From positions 1 to 16,042 of the forward strand of contig JAKAWN010000126.1 of NCBI GenBank assembly GCA_021827245.1: 16,042 nt of DNA, written 5' to 3'. This DNA is from Acidobacteriota bacterium. GTDB taxonomy: Bacteria > Acidobacteriota > Terriglobia > UBA7540. Shown here piece after piece: positions 7,527-14,131 of this stretch. Below the pieces are notes generated by a model, which was given only the letters and a program-made list of their open reading frames with translations, did not search any database and was not told where the DNA came from. Numbering within the stretch: the first letter of the stretch is position 1; the number at the start of each line of letters is the position of its first letter. Both the position numbers and the translations under genes were made by a program.

Positions 7527-8255
7527 TCAACCGCCGAGCAGGTCAAGCATTTCCGGCAGCTCACGATGCACGCATGTGAATATCGGAGTGTCGCGCAGAG
7601 TGTAATTGCTGGCCTCGGCATGGCGCAATTCCATCACGAGGTCCAGAAAATGGTCAGGCTTGTCGCTTTCAAAGGCCACCACAAATTCCTGGTCATCCAG
7701 GCCAAAGGAATAGGTAGTGTTCAGGCGGACTGTTGGAAAGCGATGGCCGATCTCGATGTGCTCGTTCATCATGCCTTGGCGCGCATGCTGAGTAAGCCGG
7801 TACCACGCCCGCGTCTTGACGAAAGGATAGACGAAAAGATAGCGGAACTTACCCGGTGTCAACCGGAGGCGCGTTCCTTCCTGATCTTCGTGGACGTGCT
7901 CGCGAACGTAGGTGGACCGTTTCGTCATGGCAAGATAGGAATATGGTGTGGTAAGGTACTGGCCCAAACCGGTGGCCAGCAATCGCGCCGTCATCTCCTG
8001 AAAATCCAGCAGGTTGTAACTGATCCGCCAGAGCATGAAGTCACAGTCGCCACGAATCCCAACCAAAGAGTACGGAATCACCAGCATACCCGGTTCGTAA
8101 CTCTTGACGACATCGATGAACTGGCACTTGCCGCGCTTTCGCTCCTCTTCGGGAAGCCGACGCCACGCCGGATCGACTTTGTAATATGCGAAATTCACAT
8201 ATTGGCGGCGATTCTCCTCTTGTTTGGTCTCCGATGCGGGTCTTGCTTCAGCCAA
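7527..8255 (-). CDS. chdC: Chlorite dismutase family protein, probable coproheme decarboxylase ChdC (HemQ)
   Basis: Members of this family either break down chlorite or, far more often, act as coproheme decarboxylase in the coproporphyrin route to heme b. The 242-residue length and the segment YPFVKTRAWYRL (133-144), MMNEHIEIG (152-160) and TYSFGLDDQEFVVAFE (171-186) match the ChdC/HemQ type. Tyr133 is the likely catalytic Tyr of the YPF/YPM motif, and His156 is the candidate proximal heme ligand. The start codon is TTG with a good GGAGGG 9 nt upstream; no ATG is available before the conserved domain. Its upstream region holds a candidate extended -10 and a palindrome. The decarboxylase assignment is by motif resemblance; chlorite dismutase activity is less likely because no perchlorate genes are nearby. 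Confidence 0.9.
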   Translation of the reverse strand: MAEARPASETKQEENRRQYVNFAYYKVDPAWRRLPEEERKRGKCQFIDVVKSYEPGMLVIPYSLVGIRGDCDFMLWRISYNLLDFQEMTARLLATGLGQYLTTPYSYLAMTKRSTYVREHVHEDQEGTRLRLTPGKFRYLFVYPFVKTRAWYRLTQHARQGMMNEHIEIGHRFPTVRLNTTYSFGLDDQEFVVAFESDKPDHFLDLVMELRHAEASNYTLRDTPIFTCVHRELPEMLDLLGG

Positions 8256-8285
8256 TCTGTAGTGCCCTCCTACAAAGATTCGAAT

Positions 8286-8309
8286 GCCGGGTTCCTGGAA
8301 AAACCCGGC
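8286..8309 (-). promoter_or_regulatory. Perfect 8-bp hairpin in the chdC 5' leader
   Basis: GCCGGGTT (8286-8293) and AACCCGGC (8302-8309) form a perfect GC-rich stem with an 8-nt loop. On the minus strand it ends about 15 nt before the chdC Shine-Dalgarno. It is followed by ATTCGAATCTTTG, not by a T-run, so a leader structure is as likely as a terminator. Confidence 0.4.
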
Positions 8310-8339
8310 TCAAATTGCAGTTGAATTCCCCAACCCCTT

Positions 8340-8355
8340 ATGTTCCAGAGAACAT
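8340..8355. promoter_or_regulatory. 16-bp palindrome, operator-like
   Basis: ATGTTC (8340-8345) and GAACAT (8350-8355) are perfect inverted half-sites separated by CAGA. The site lies at the start of transcription predicted from the neighbouring -10 element, the place where a dimeric repressor would bind. The regulator is not identifiable. Confidence 0.4.
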
Positions 8356-8358
8356 TTC

Positions 8359-8367
8359 AATATAGCA
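8359..8367 (-). promoter_or_regulatory. Candidate extended -10 element for chdC
   Basis: On the minus strand the bases read TGCTATATT, an extended -10 (TGn) with a 5/6 match to TATAAT. No good -35 is visible 17 nt upstream. Transcription would start near 8352, giving a leader of about 97 nt before the TTG of chdC. Confidence 0.4.
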
Positions 8368-8417
8368 TGGATCGCTCAGAGCTAAGAACCCACGCGGCTG
8401 GTCCCTCGTTGAGTTTG

Positions 8418-8446
8418 GGCTGAGACACAGAAAGGCAGTGTGAGCC
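8418..8446. repeat. Stem-loop in ompA-chdC gap
   Basis: GGCT (8418-8421) pairs with AGCC (8443-8446), and ACAC (8425-8428) with GTGT (8438-8441) around a 9-nt loop, with an asymmetric internal bulge. It is one of several inverted repeats packed into this gap. Confidence 0.35.
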
Positions 8447-8447
8447 G

Positions 8448-8467
8448 CGGGCTTGAATTCGAACCCG
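8448..8467. repeat. 20-bp imperfect palindrome centred on GAATTC
   Basis: The 20 bases are palindromic except for two mismatched pairs, with CGGG and CCCG at the outer ends. Without a spacer it resembles a protein-binding palindrome or cruciform more than an RNA hairpin. Confidence 0.4.
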
Positions 8468-8488
8468 TGCTAGACGTTCGTATGAGGG

Positions 8489-8524
8489 AGCGGATGGTCC
8501 GAGCGTTGGCCAGAACCATCCGCT
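8489..8524. terminator. Strong 10-bp stem-loop downstream of the OmpA-family gene
   Basis: AGCGGATGGT (8489-8498) and ACCATCCGCT (8515-8524) form a perfect 10-bp stem with a 16-nt loop, 45 nt after the ompA-like stop on the minus strand. No T-run follows, so it may be a 3' stabiliser or a factor-dependent terminator. Confidence 0.4.
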
Positions 8525-8548
8525 GATGAGGAGGAACCCGACGCCTGC

Positions 8549-8570
8549 AAAAGAACTCTCGAAGCGTTCT
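8549..8570 (-). terminator. Terminator-like hairpin overlapping the OmpA-family stop codon
   Basis: On the minus strand AGAAC and GTTCT (8566-8570 and 8552-8556) form a stem extended by CT/AG around a TCG loop. The 3' arm runs directly into TTTT. The stem begins inside the TAG stop codon. The A/T-rich stem makes it a weak intrinsic terminator. Confidence 0.4.
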
Positions 8571-9342
8571 ACTGCTGGGTTTGACTCGTGTCAGCCGATG
8601 ATGGGCTACCCGATGCACCTTCGCTAGCCGACGTGGGCATCTGGGGAACCATGACCGTCAGATCGACTCGCCTGTTAAGTTCCCGTCCTTTTAGCGTTGA
8701 GTTGGGAGCTACAGGATCTGCCTCGCCGTATCCCATACTATAGATCTTGACCAACGGGATCTTGCCGGTCGTCGTCAGATAGCGAATCACAGCATCGGCC
8801 CGTCTTCGACTTAGTTGCAGATTGTATGCCTCCGGGCCTGTCGTGTCCGTGTAGCCCTGAATCTGAATGACATAGTGTTTCAGGGAGCTAACATTCTGGG
8901 CGAGCTCGTCCAGCTTCTGCGTGTCAGCGGCCGTCAAGGTAGCCTGATTCAGGTGAAACAGGATGGTTGCGCGCTGACTGGCCTGGTAATTGTCAATGTT
9001 ATTGACCATTTCCTGGGCCGTGTTGGCCTCGGCAACCCCCTTCTCTGCCACCTGGCGCGCTGCCTGGGCGTGCTGGTTAGCTTGGCTGGCCGCCTGATTG
9101 GCCTGATCGGCGCTGTTTTGGGCCTGAGAAATACCTGCCTCTGTTTTTTCGTCGAGGCTCTTGATTGCCTCCGCATTCTGCGAAGTCTTCTGGTCTACTT
9201 TCTGATCCACTTTGGTAATGCGCGACTCAAGCGGCGTGGTAGTGTTTCTAACAAACTTCCTCGTGGCGAGGCATCCCGTGGTCAGCAGAAGCAAGGGGCC
9301 TAGTCCCACTGCAAGGAGTTTGACGTACTTTTTGGAATTCAT
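8569..9342 (-). CDS. OmpA-family peptidoglycan-binding lipoprotein
   Basis: This protein probably tethers the outer membrane to peptidoglycan, as Pal-like OmpA proteins do. From the ATG at 9342 it has 257 residues: a basic N-region, a hydrophobic core and a lipobox LTTGC with Cys24, although Thr instead of Leu lies at -3. Residues about 38-110 form a coiled coil rich in Gln, Ala and Asn (KVDQKVDQK, then AQNSADQANQAASQANQ repeats). An OmpA domain follows at 125-232 with GYTDTTG (Asp155), LQLSRRRADAV and LNRRVDLTV, the usual diaminopimelate-binding residues. The C-terminal 25 residues are Ser-rich. GGAGG lies 7 nt before this ATG; the frame extends upstream to 9441, but without a signal. It stands alone between two large gaps. 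Confidence 0.92.
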   Translation of the reverse strand: MNSKKYVKLLAVGLGPLLLLTTGCLATRKFVRNTTTPLESRITKVDQKVDQKTSQNAEAIKSLDEKTEAGISQAQNSADQANQAASQANQHAQAARQVAEKGVAEANTAQEMVNNIDNYQASQRATILFHLNQATLTAADTQKLDELAQNVSSLKHYVIQIQGYTDTTGPEAYNLQLSRRRADAVIRYLTTTGKIPLVKIYSMGYGEADPVAPNSTLKGRELNRRVDLTVMVPQMPTSASEGASGSPSSADTSQTQQ

Positions 9343-9814
9343 AGTTTTTCCTCCCCGGCTTTTCGTGAGTGAGGGCATTTGCCGGACATGGATTACCCTC
9401 TCGCAAACATAACGCACACCATCACAGGACAGTTCCATCAACTTTCATTAGGATTTAAGCATTCTGGCTTCCAAATTCTATAGTGATGGTAAGTGCTTTG
9501 GAATGAGCTGACTATCTATAACTCGCCATTGCGAGATGCTGTAACAAGTAAAAGACCCTGTAAAATTTATCCAGTGGCAATCCCTCTCGATGCCAGATTG
9601 GGTTGGGGTGGTCCTGCCCAAAGCTCGTTGTTCACATTGGATTGTCGTGTTCTCCATATGGTCGGTTGCTCATGAAGATGACCTAGGAGGGACGTCACCC
9701 GGACCGCACTTATTTCCCAAATCCTCTGGCTGGCGAAGGGGGCCAATCGCTCTCGGTGACAAGGCAGGTTCCTGGGGGGACTGAAACTCCGCAGTCTGAT
9801 GGTCGCAAACTTGG
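9343..9814. other. Intergenic region upstream of the OmpA-family gene
   Basis: In these 472 bases I find no convincing gene; the short plus-strand frames (9493-9675, 9590-9784) have no ribosome-binding site or recognisable sequence. On the minus strand TGCTTAAAT at 9453-9461 could be an extended -10 for the lipoprotein gene, without a good -35. Small hairpins occur at 9522-9535 (CTCGC/GCGAG) and at 9779-9796, the latter 19 nt after the rdgB stop. None has a T-run. Confidence 0.5.
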
Positions 9815-10420
9815 TTAGCGTCGCGTGTTGAGTGCCTGCAGGTAATCGAGCAGTTTACGAAAAGCTTCGCCACGATGGGAAACTGCGAACTTCTCTTCCG
9901 CCGTCAATTCGGCGAATGTTTTGTTGAGAGGAGGGTAGAAGAAATAGGGATCGTAGCCAAAGCCGCCGGCACCTTTGGGTTCATTCTGGATCAGGCCCTC
10001 CGCTTTACCCTCCACGACCGTCAGGATTCCACCGCGTTGGGCAAGGGCGATCACACAATCGTAATGCGCGGAACGCTCCGACTCCGGAACCTCAGCCAGG
10101 TCTCTGAGCAATTTCTGATTGTTGGCTTTGTCATCTGCCTCTGGGCCTGCATAACGCGCGGAATAAATTCCCGGCCCGGAACCCAGCGCATCAACGCTTA
10201 AGCCGGAATCATCGGCAAACACCGGGGGATCCGTCCATTGGCTATAGTAGAGAGCTTTTTTGCGGGCGTTTTCTTCGAATGTCTTCCCATCTTCTATGCA
10301 GACAGGCAGGTCCTTGATTCCCGGAAGAAGCTCAACTTCGATCCCCCGGGATTTGGCTGCTTGCCTGAATTCTCTGAGTTTTCCGGGATTTGTCGACGCC
10401 AAATAAACGGTCAGCATCAC
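9815..10420 (-). CDS. rdgB: dITP/XTP pyrophosphatase RdgB (HAM1 family)
   Basis: RdgB hydrolyses ITP, dITP and XTP to monophosphates and so keeps deaminated purines out of DNA and RNA. The 201-residue protein has all family motifs: STNPGKLREF (9-18), TFEENARKKA (47-56), ADDSGL (69-74), GIYSARYAG (84-92), GGFGYDPYFFYP (152-163) and SHRGEA (181-186). The start is GTG at 10420 directly followed by ATG at 10417; neither has a clear Shine-Dalgarno. It follows rph by 115 nt, a gap long enough for its own signals, though I see no clear promoter. An rph-rdgB order is found in many bacteria. Confidence 0.96.
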   Translation of the reverse strand: MMLTVYLASTNPGKLREFRQAAKSRGIEVELLPGIKDLPVCIEDGKTFEENARKKALYYSQWTDPPVFADDSGLSVDALGSGPGIYSARYAGPEADDKANNQKLLRDLAEVPESERSAHYDCVIALAQRGGILTVVEGKAEGLIQNEPKGAGGFGYDPYFFYPPLNKTFAELTAEEKFAVSHRGEAFRKLLDYLQALNTRR

Positions 10421-10535
10421 GATACTGGGATGAGCAAATACTTCGATTTCTCGGTCCTCTCTTCTTTGGGCTCAATCCAGACCGGCATCCGTTGAGCACA
10501 ACTATCATCCTACTTGTGGAAGTGAATGCGCAGCG

Positions 10536-11327
10536 TTATTCGTTGTCCAAGGGCAACTCCACGCCTGTGACGGATCTTTGAATTTCAATCAGCTTCTGAA
10601 TTGCCGGGCGCGTCAGCTCAATCAGGCTGGCCAGTTCATCGCTGCTGAAAGGCAATCCTTCCGCGGTTGCCTGAACTTCCACGAAGCGGCCTGAGCCCGT
10701 CATAACAACATTCATATCAACTTCGGCGCTGGAGTCCTCGGAGTAATCGAGGTCGAGGAGGGTTTCGTTTCCTATGATACCGACGCTGATGGCGGCCACG
10801 TAGTCGTTCAAAGGAATCTCGGTGATGACTTGCTGCTCCTTAAGCTTTTTAAGGGCAAGGGCAAGGGCGGCCATGGCGCCGGTGATCGAGGCGGTGCGGG
10901 TGCCGCCGTCTGCACGGATCACGTCGCAGTCGATCCAGATGGTCCGCTCTCCGAGCTTTTCGAGATTGATAATCGCGCGCAGAGACCGTCCGATCAGCCG
11001 CTGGATTTCCATTGTCCGACCGCTGGGCCGGCCGCGGGTCACCTCGCGGGGAGTTCGAGTTTCCGTAGCGCGCGGAATCATGGAGTATTCGCTTGAAACC
11101 CAACCCTTTCCTGTTCCCTTCAAAAAGGTGGGAACTCCCGATTCCACCGAGGCTGTGCAAATCACCTGTGTTTCTCCCAGGCGAATCAGCGCAGAGCCCT
11201 CTGCACACGAAATGAAATCAGGAATGATTTCAACCGGGCGAATCGCGCACGCTTCGCGTCGACCAGCACGGACCAGCTTCCCGCCAGAATAGAGCAGCCC
11301 GGAAAGCGACTTGGGTGTTGAAGACAT
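10536..11327 (-). CDS. rph: Ribonuclease PH
   Basis: RNase PH is a phosphorolytic 3'-5' exoribonuclease that trims tRNA 3' ends as a hexameric ring. At 263 residues it is slightly longer than the usual size because of about 20 extra N-terminal residues. Recognisable blocks are GKGWVSSEYSMIPRAT, RPSGRTMEIQRLIGRSLRAI (phosphate and RNA-binding arginines), ERTIWIDCDVIRADGGTRTASITGA, DLDYSEDSSAEVDMNVVMT and FVEVQATAEGLPFS. The N-terminal RxDGR motif reads RAGR, a change of the Asp. AGGAG lies 5 nt before the ATG. It follows the GerMN gene by 14 nt and so is very probably part of the same transcript. Confidence 0.96.
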   Translation of the reverse strand: MSSTPKSLSGLLYSGGKLVRAGRREACAIRPVEIIPDFISCAEGSALIRLGETQVICTASVESGVPTFLKGTGKGWVSSEYSMIPRATETRTPREVTRGRPSGRTMEIQRLIGRSLRAIINLEKLGERTIWIDCDVIRADGGTRTASITGAMAALALALKKLKEQQVITEIPLNDYVAAISVGIIGNETLLDLDYSEDSSAEVDMNVVMTGSGRFVEVQATAEGLPFSSDELASLIELTRPAIQKLIEIQRSVTGVELPLDNE

Positions 11328-11341
11328 GAGTTCTCCTAAGT

Positions 11342-11947
11342 CTAATGTGTCTGGGCAATCAGTGACGGTTCGGGAGCAAAGCTGCCTGTAAGATCAATGT
11401 GACCATCCAACGTTTGTGCTTCCTGGCCCTGAACAAGAAATCTTACTTCCTTTACTTGGGGAATATTAGCGCACAATGAGTCCACAATCGAGTAGATCGC
11501 CAAGCTCTCACTTTCGATGCCCGGCTGAAGGTTCGCCAAGGCTTCTTGGGACAGATCGATGATTGCCGTGCCACCCGCCGTGAGGAACACGGCCCGGATC
11601 GTCGTGGAGGGAGACAGAGCGCTGGCGTGCCCCTGATGTGAGCCCTCGATGAGGGCCAGCAGAACCTGCCGAATGGCTTTGATGTTGTCCGAAGAGAGCT
11701 TCAGAGAGCGGGTTTCGGGCACTAGGCTGCCGTCCGCATAAGAAGGGAAATAGAGCGTGATAATCTGGGTTTGGCCTCCTGCGGGCTGAAGTGCCGCCTC
11801 GCTTAGCTTCGTTCGCGCCGCCTGCTCAGACTGCGATGTGCTTGCAGCGGTGGGAGCGATATGATGACGCAGAGTCATCAGGTAGTAGATTCCTACGCCT
11901 AGAATAACTGCGACGGCAATGGCCAGTATCAATGCGCGGCGAGACAT
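11342..11947 (-). CDS. GerMN-domain membrane-anchored protein
   Basis: This 201-residue protein has an N-terminal membrane anchor (about residues 5-26, after MSRR), a linker rich in Ser, Thr and Ala, and a GerMN domain from about 58 to 190. Domain marks are TLYFPSYADG, SDNIKAIRQVLLALIEG, TIRAVFLTAGGTAIIDLSQE and SLAIYSIVDSLCANIPQVKEVRFLVQGQEAQTL. GerMN domains occur in spore germination protein GerM and in LpqB; their role in diderms is not settled, but a periplasmic task in envelope assembly is likely. It starts 3 nt after the amidase stop, so the two are probably translated together and may act on the same cell-wall process. No sporulation gene is present here. Confidence 0.88.
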   Translation of the reverse strand: MSRRALILAIAVAVILGVGIYYLMTLRHHIAPTAASTSQSEQAARTKLSEAALQPAGGQTQIITLYFPSYADGSLVPETRSLKLSSDNIKAIRQVLLALIEGSHQGHASALSPSTTIRAVFLTAGGTAIIDLSQEALANLQPGIESESLAIYSIVDSLCANIPQVKEVRFLVQGQEAQTLDGHIDLTGSFAPEPSLIAQTH

Positions 11948-11950
11948 GCC

Positions 11951-13525
11951 CTATGGTTTCCCCTTCTGAAAAGTTGCGATGGCCTGAACAACCGCGGCAG
12001 CAATTTCCTGCTGGAAAGCCGGGTTAGTCAAAGCAGCAGAATCGCTGTTTGGGGTGAGGCTTCCCACCTCGATGACGGCGGCAGGCGCGGCGATGCTCCG
12101 CAACACCCTGACTGGAACTTCCATTGGCGGCGTCGAGGCGACTTTCGTGGTTTTTTTCAGGGCCTGCTGAAGGTCCTGGGCAAGCCGGCTGCTCGAGTCC
12201 ATATAGCGCAGTTGCACCTTGTCCCAGTCTACAAACAGGGGTTGCGGGTCGCCGGCGGGAACCATGGCCAAGGGTGAAGACGGTCGATAGCTAAAGACCA
12301 TCACGCGCGGACTAGAGGGCCCGAGATCGCCAGCATCGAACGAAATAAAGGCAATCGGATGAACAAAATTGGCTTCCGCGGCCCTTTGGTCGAAGCCGAC
12401 ATTGACATCGCTGGTTCGCGTGAGGACTATCCGATACTTGCCCGTTGCCTGGAGCGCCTTCTGTACCTGGGCCACAAGCTGTGCCGTCAGGTTCTTTTCA
12501 AGCAGACCGTTCTTGCCCTGCGCTCCGACGTTGGTACCCCCGTGTCCGGCGTCCAGAACCACCGCGGGCAGTGACGAGCCAGGAACCGGCATGGCAGATA
12601 ACGGCTTGGGCGCGTTTGTCGGCGGGAGCATGGCTTGAGCCGGCTGCGGCGACACGGGCGGTTTGGGCATCATGGGAGCCTGTCTTGCCGTTGTAATTCC
12701 TGGCTTCAAGACATTAGCCACAATGATCTTATTGCCTTCACCTATTTTCGGATAGAAATCAAGACCTGGTTCCGTGGGAGTGATGATGAGCTTGGGGCGC
12801 CCGTCCTGATCGTCGAATTTAACCTTTGAAACGTACGGATTGTTGAACTGGAAATTGGACTCTGTGGGCTCGACCGGATGATTGCCAAGATACAGAATCC
12901 ACCTGCCGTTTTGTGCTGCCGTGCGCAGATGAACCTGCTGTGCAAACTGGATGGTGAGCTGGGCGCCTTGCTCGAGCTGTGATAAGTGAAGCGTAAAGGA
13001 ATTTGGCGTGACCCCGCCGATGAAGATGCGATTCTCGCCCCGCTGGTACTCTATGGTCTGGTTGATGAGAGTGGGCAGGACGGTGGTTAGGAAATCCGTC
13101 GGAACCATCCATTCCCCGTCAATGCTTCGCACGGGCTGATCCAGTTTGAGGCGGGCGTTATTCAGTCTCACCGTCCGATTATCTTGCCGCAGCCGGATGC
13201 GCGTGTTGTTGAACCACACCTCAAGTGACCTCCGCTTGCTTTTCAGGCTGCCGACGCGGCCGAAAAGATTCAGAAGCGGGAGCACTGGAAGATAGTGGAC
13301 GTTTGCGTAAGTCCGGGTCGTGAGAACGGAGTGTGATTTGGGGAAGTAGAAGACAAAGTTGTCACTTCGCCCAAGGCGCGGGGTAAATAGCAGGATGATA
13401 CCAATAGCGACTCCGAGCGAGAGCCAGCGAGCGGATCGAGACCAGAGATTGGGGTGATTAACCAAAAAATTCACGCGCCGTGGGGTTCCGGTGGCGGGAT
13501 ATGCCCTCAAAGCTATCCGTGCCAA
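11951..13525 (-). CDS. N-acetylmuramoyl-L-alanine amidase with AMIN domain (Amidase_3), altered zinc site
   Basis: Amidase_3 enzymes cut the amide between muramic acid and the stem peptide during division. The 524-residue protein has a membrane/signal segment (about 34-49), a domain resembling the copper-amine-oxidase N-terminal fold (55-170), an AMIN-type peptidoglycan-binding domain (175-275), a Pro-rich linker and the amidase domain (320-522). Zinc ligands His328 (DAGHGG) and Glu343 (LLEKN) are present, as is catalytic Glu486 (VIEVGS). The third ligand, His in the usual SxHAN, is Asp397 in SFDAGD. The start is a TTG without ribosome-binding site; GTG at 13474 is an alternative that fits the candidate promoter better. 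The GerMN gene follows after 3 nt. The fold is sure; activity is not. Confidence 0.92.
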   Translation of the reverse strand: MARIALRAYPATGTPRRVNFLVNHPNLWSRSARWLSLGVAIGIILLFTPRLGRSDNFVFYFPKSHSVLTTRTYANVHYLPVLPLLNLFGRVGSLKSKRRSLEVWFNNTRIRLRQDNRTVRLNNARLKLDQPVRSIDGEWMVPTDFLTTVLPTLINQTIEYQRGENRIFIGGVTPNSFTLHLSQLEQGAQLTIQFAQQVHLRTAAQNGRWILYLGNHPVEPTESNFQFNNPYVSKVKFDDQDGRPKLIITPTEPGLDFYPKIGEGNKIIVANVLKPGITTARQAPMMPKPPVSPQPAQAMLPPTNAPKPLSAMPVPGSSLPAVVLDAGHGGTNVGAQGKNGLLEKNLTAQLVAQVQKALQATGKYRIVLTRTSDVNVGFDQRAAEANFVHPIAFISFDAGDLGPSSPRVMVFSYRPSSPLAMVPAGDPQPLFVDWDKVQLRYMDSSSRLAQDLQQALKKTTKVASTPPMEVPVRVLRSIAAPAAVIEVGSLTPNSDSAALTNPAFQQEIAAAVVQAIATFQKGKP

Positions 13526-13531
13526 ACCATT

Positions 13532-13561
13532 ATTTTAGTCGAACCTTTCCCAACCTTGCAA
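13532..13561 (-). promoter_or_regulatory. Candidate promoter of the amidase-GerMN-rph operon
   Basis: On the minus strand TTGCAA (13556-13561) and TAAAAT (13532-13537, 5/6 match) are 18 nt apart. Transcription would begin near 13525, the position of the TTG start, so an internal start such as the GTG at 13474 would then be used. Confidence 0.35.
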
Positions 13562-13592
13562 TTGCGCAACGTGTTCACGTGCAGGTCCTTTT

Positions 13593-14114
13593 TCACATGA
13601 CTGGTGGAGGGGGACCGAGCGAATAATTGTGGATGTCGCCGAAAGCGGCCACACCGATGTGAACAATCGAAACCCATCGCTCCAGCCTGTGATGGCCCGT
13701 CCGGTGCAGCCAGTAGGCGAGGCCGATAGAAAGCGCGGTTCCTGCGACCTCAATGCCGGCAAACAGCGGTTTGTTGTCCACGATGCTGTTGGTCAGCAGC
13801 ACTTCATTGTGCCCCAGCTCTCGAAAATGCTGGGTTGAAGTGTAGTCTAGCGCCCGCACTGCTGCCACGCCAGCAAACAGCATCAGGTTGGTTCTGTCGA
13901 AAAAACGGTGTGTGGATTCCGGGAGTTGCCGAGTTTGGGTTTGCGATGCTGGCACTGCCCCCGCGCGAAGGTTTCCTGTTTCTTGCTGGGCCTTCAGCGG
14001 GGCCGAATCGGTCCCCAGCGCCACTGCAACAATGAACCCCACGGCAACCATTCGCGGGAATAACCGGCCTCGCCTGTGAGATCTTCTTGGTTGTTTGCCG
14101 AAGGTCCGCGGCAT
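13593..14114 (-). CDS. Hypothetical membrane protein with His-containing C-terminal half
   Basis: I cannot name a family. The 173-residue protein has a basic N-terminus and a signal-peptide-like segment (MVAVGFIVAVALG, predicted cleavage near KAQ-Q). A polar linker follows, then FDRTNLMLFAGVAAVRALDYTST. The C-terminal half has hydrophobic helices separated by NSIVDNKPLFAGIE and WLHRTGHHRLERWVSIVHIG, with five His residues, which suggests a small inner-membrane protein, possibly metal-binding. The ATG at 14114 has AGGAG 4 nt upstream. An alternative GTG at 14135 overlaps the upstream stop as GTGA and would add 7 residues. Either way it is tightly coupled to the preceding secreted protein and probably serves the same process. 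Confidence 0.7.
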   Translation of the reverse strand: MPRTFGKQPRRSHRRGRLFPRMVAVGFIVAVALGTDSAPLKAQQETGNLRAGAVPASQTQTRQLPESTHRFFDRTNLMLFAGVAAVRALDYTSTQHFRELGHNEVLLTNSIVDNKPLFAGIEVAGTALSIGLAYWLHRTGHHRLERWVSIVHIGVAAFGDIHNYSLGPPPPVM

Positions 14115-14131
14115 CTGGCTCCTGTTCATGA

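Larger units (their letters stand above)
8256..8568. other. Intergenic region between ompA-like gene and chdC, rich in inverted repeats
   Basis: No gene is credible in these 313 bases. On the minus strand they are the 3' flank of the OmpA-family gene and the 5' flank of chdC. The separate elements (five inverted repeats and a candidate promoter) are listed individually. No tRNA can be folded from the TTCGAAT-like motif near 8455-8463. Confidence 0.6.

Noticed and set aside
7566..8324. 252-residue plus-strand frame opposite chdC
   Set aside because: The minus-strand ChdC motifs are unmistakable; the plus frame shows no family pattern.
8448..8467. T-arm-like TTCGAAT motif suggesting a tRNA
   Set aside because: No acceptor stem, D-arm or anticodon arm can be placed around it; the motif belongs to a palindrome.
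8382..8618. 78-residue minus-strand frame across the ompA-chdC gap
   Set aside because: It runs over the end of the OmpA gene in another frame and through strong stem-loops; no evidence of coding.
9493..9784. Small plus-strand frames in the gap upstream of the OmpA-family gene
   Set aside because: No ribosome-binding site, no hydrophobic or domain pattern, and atypical composition for coding.
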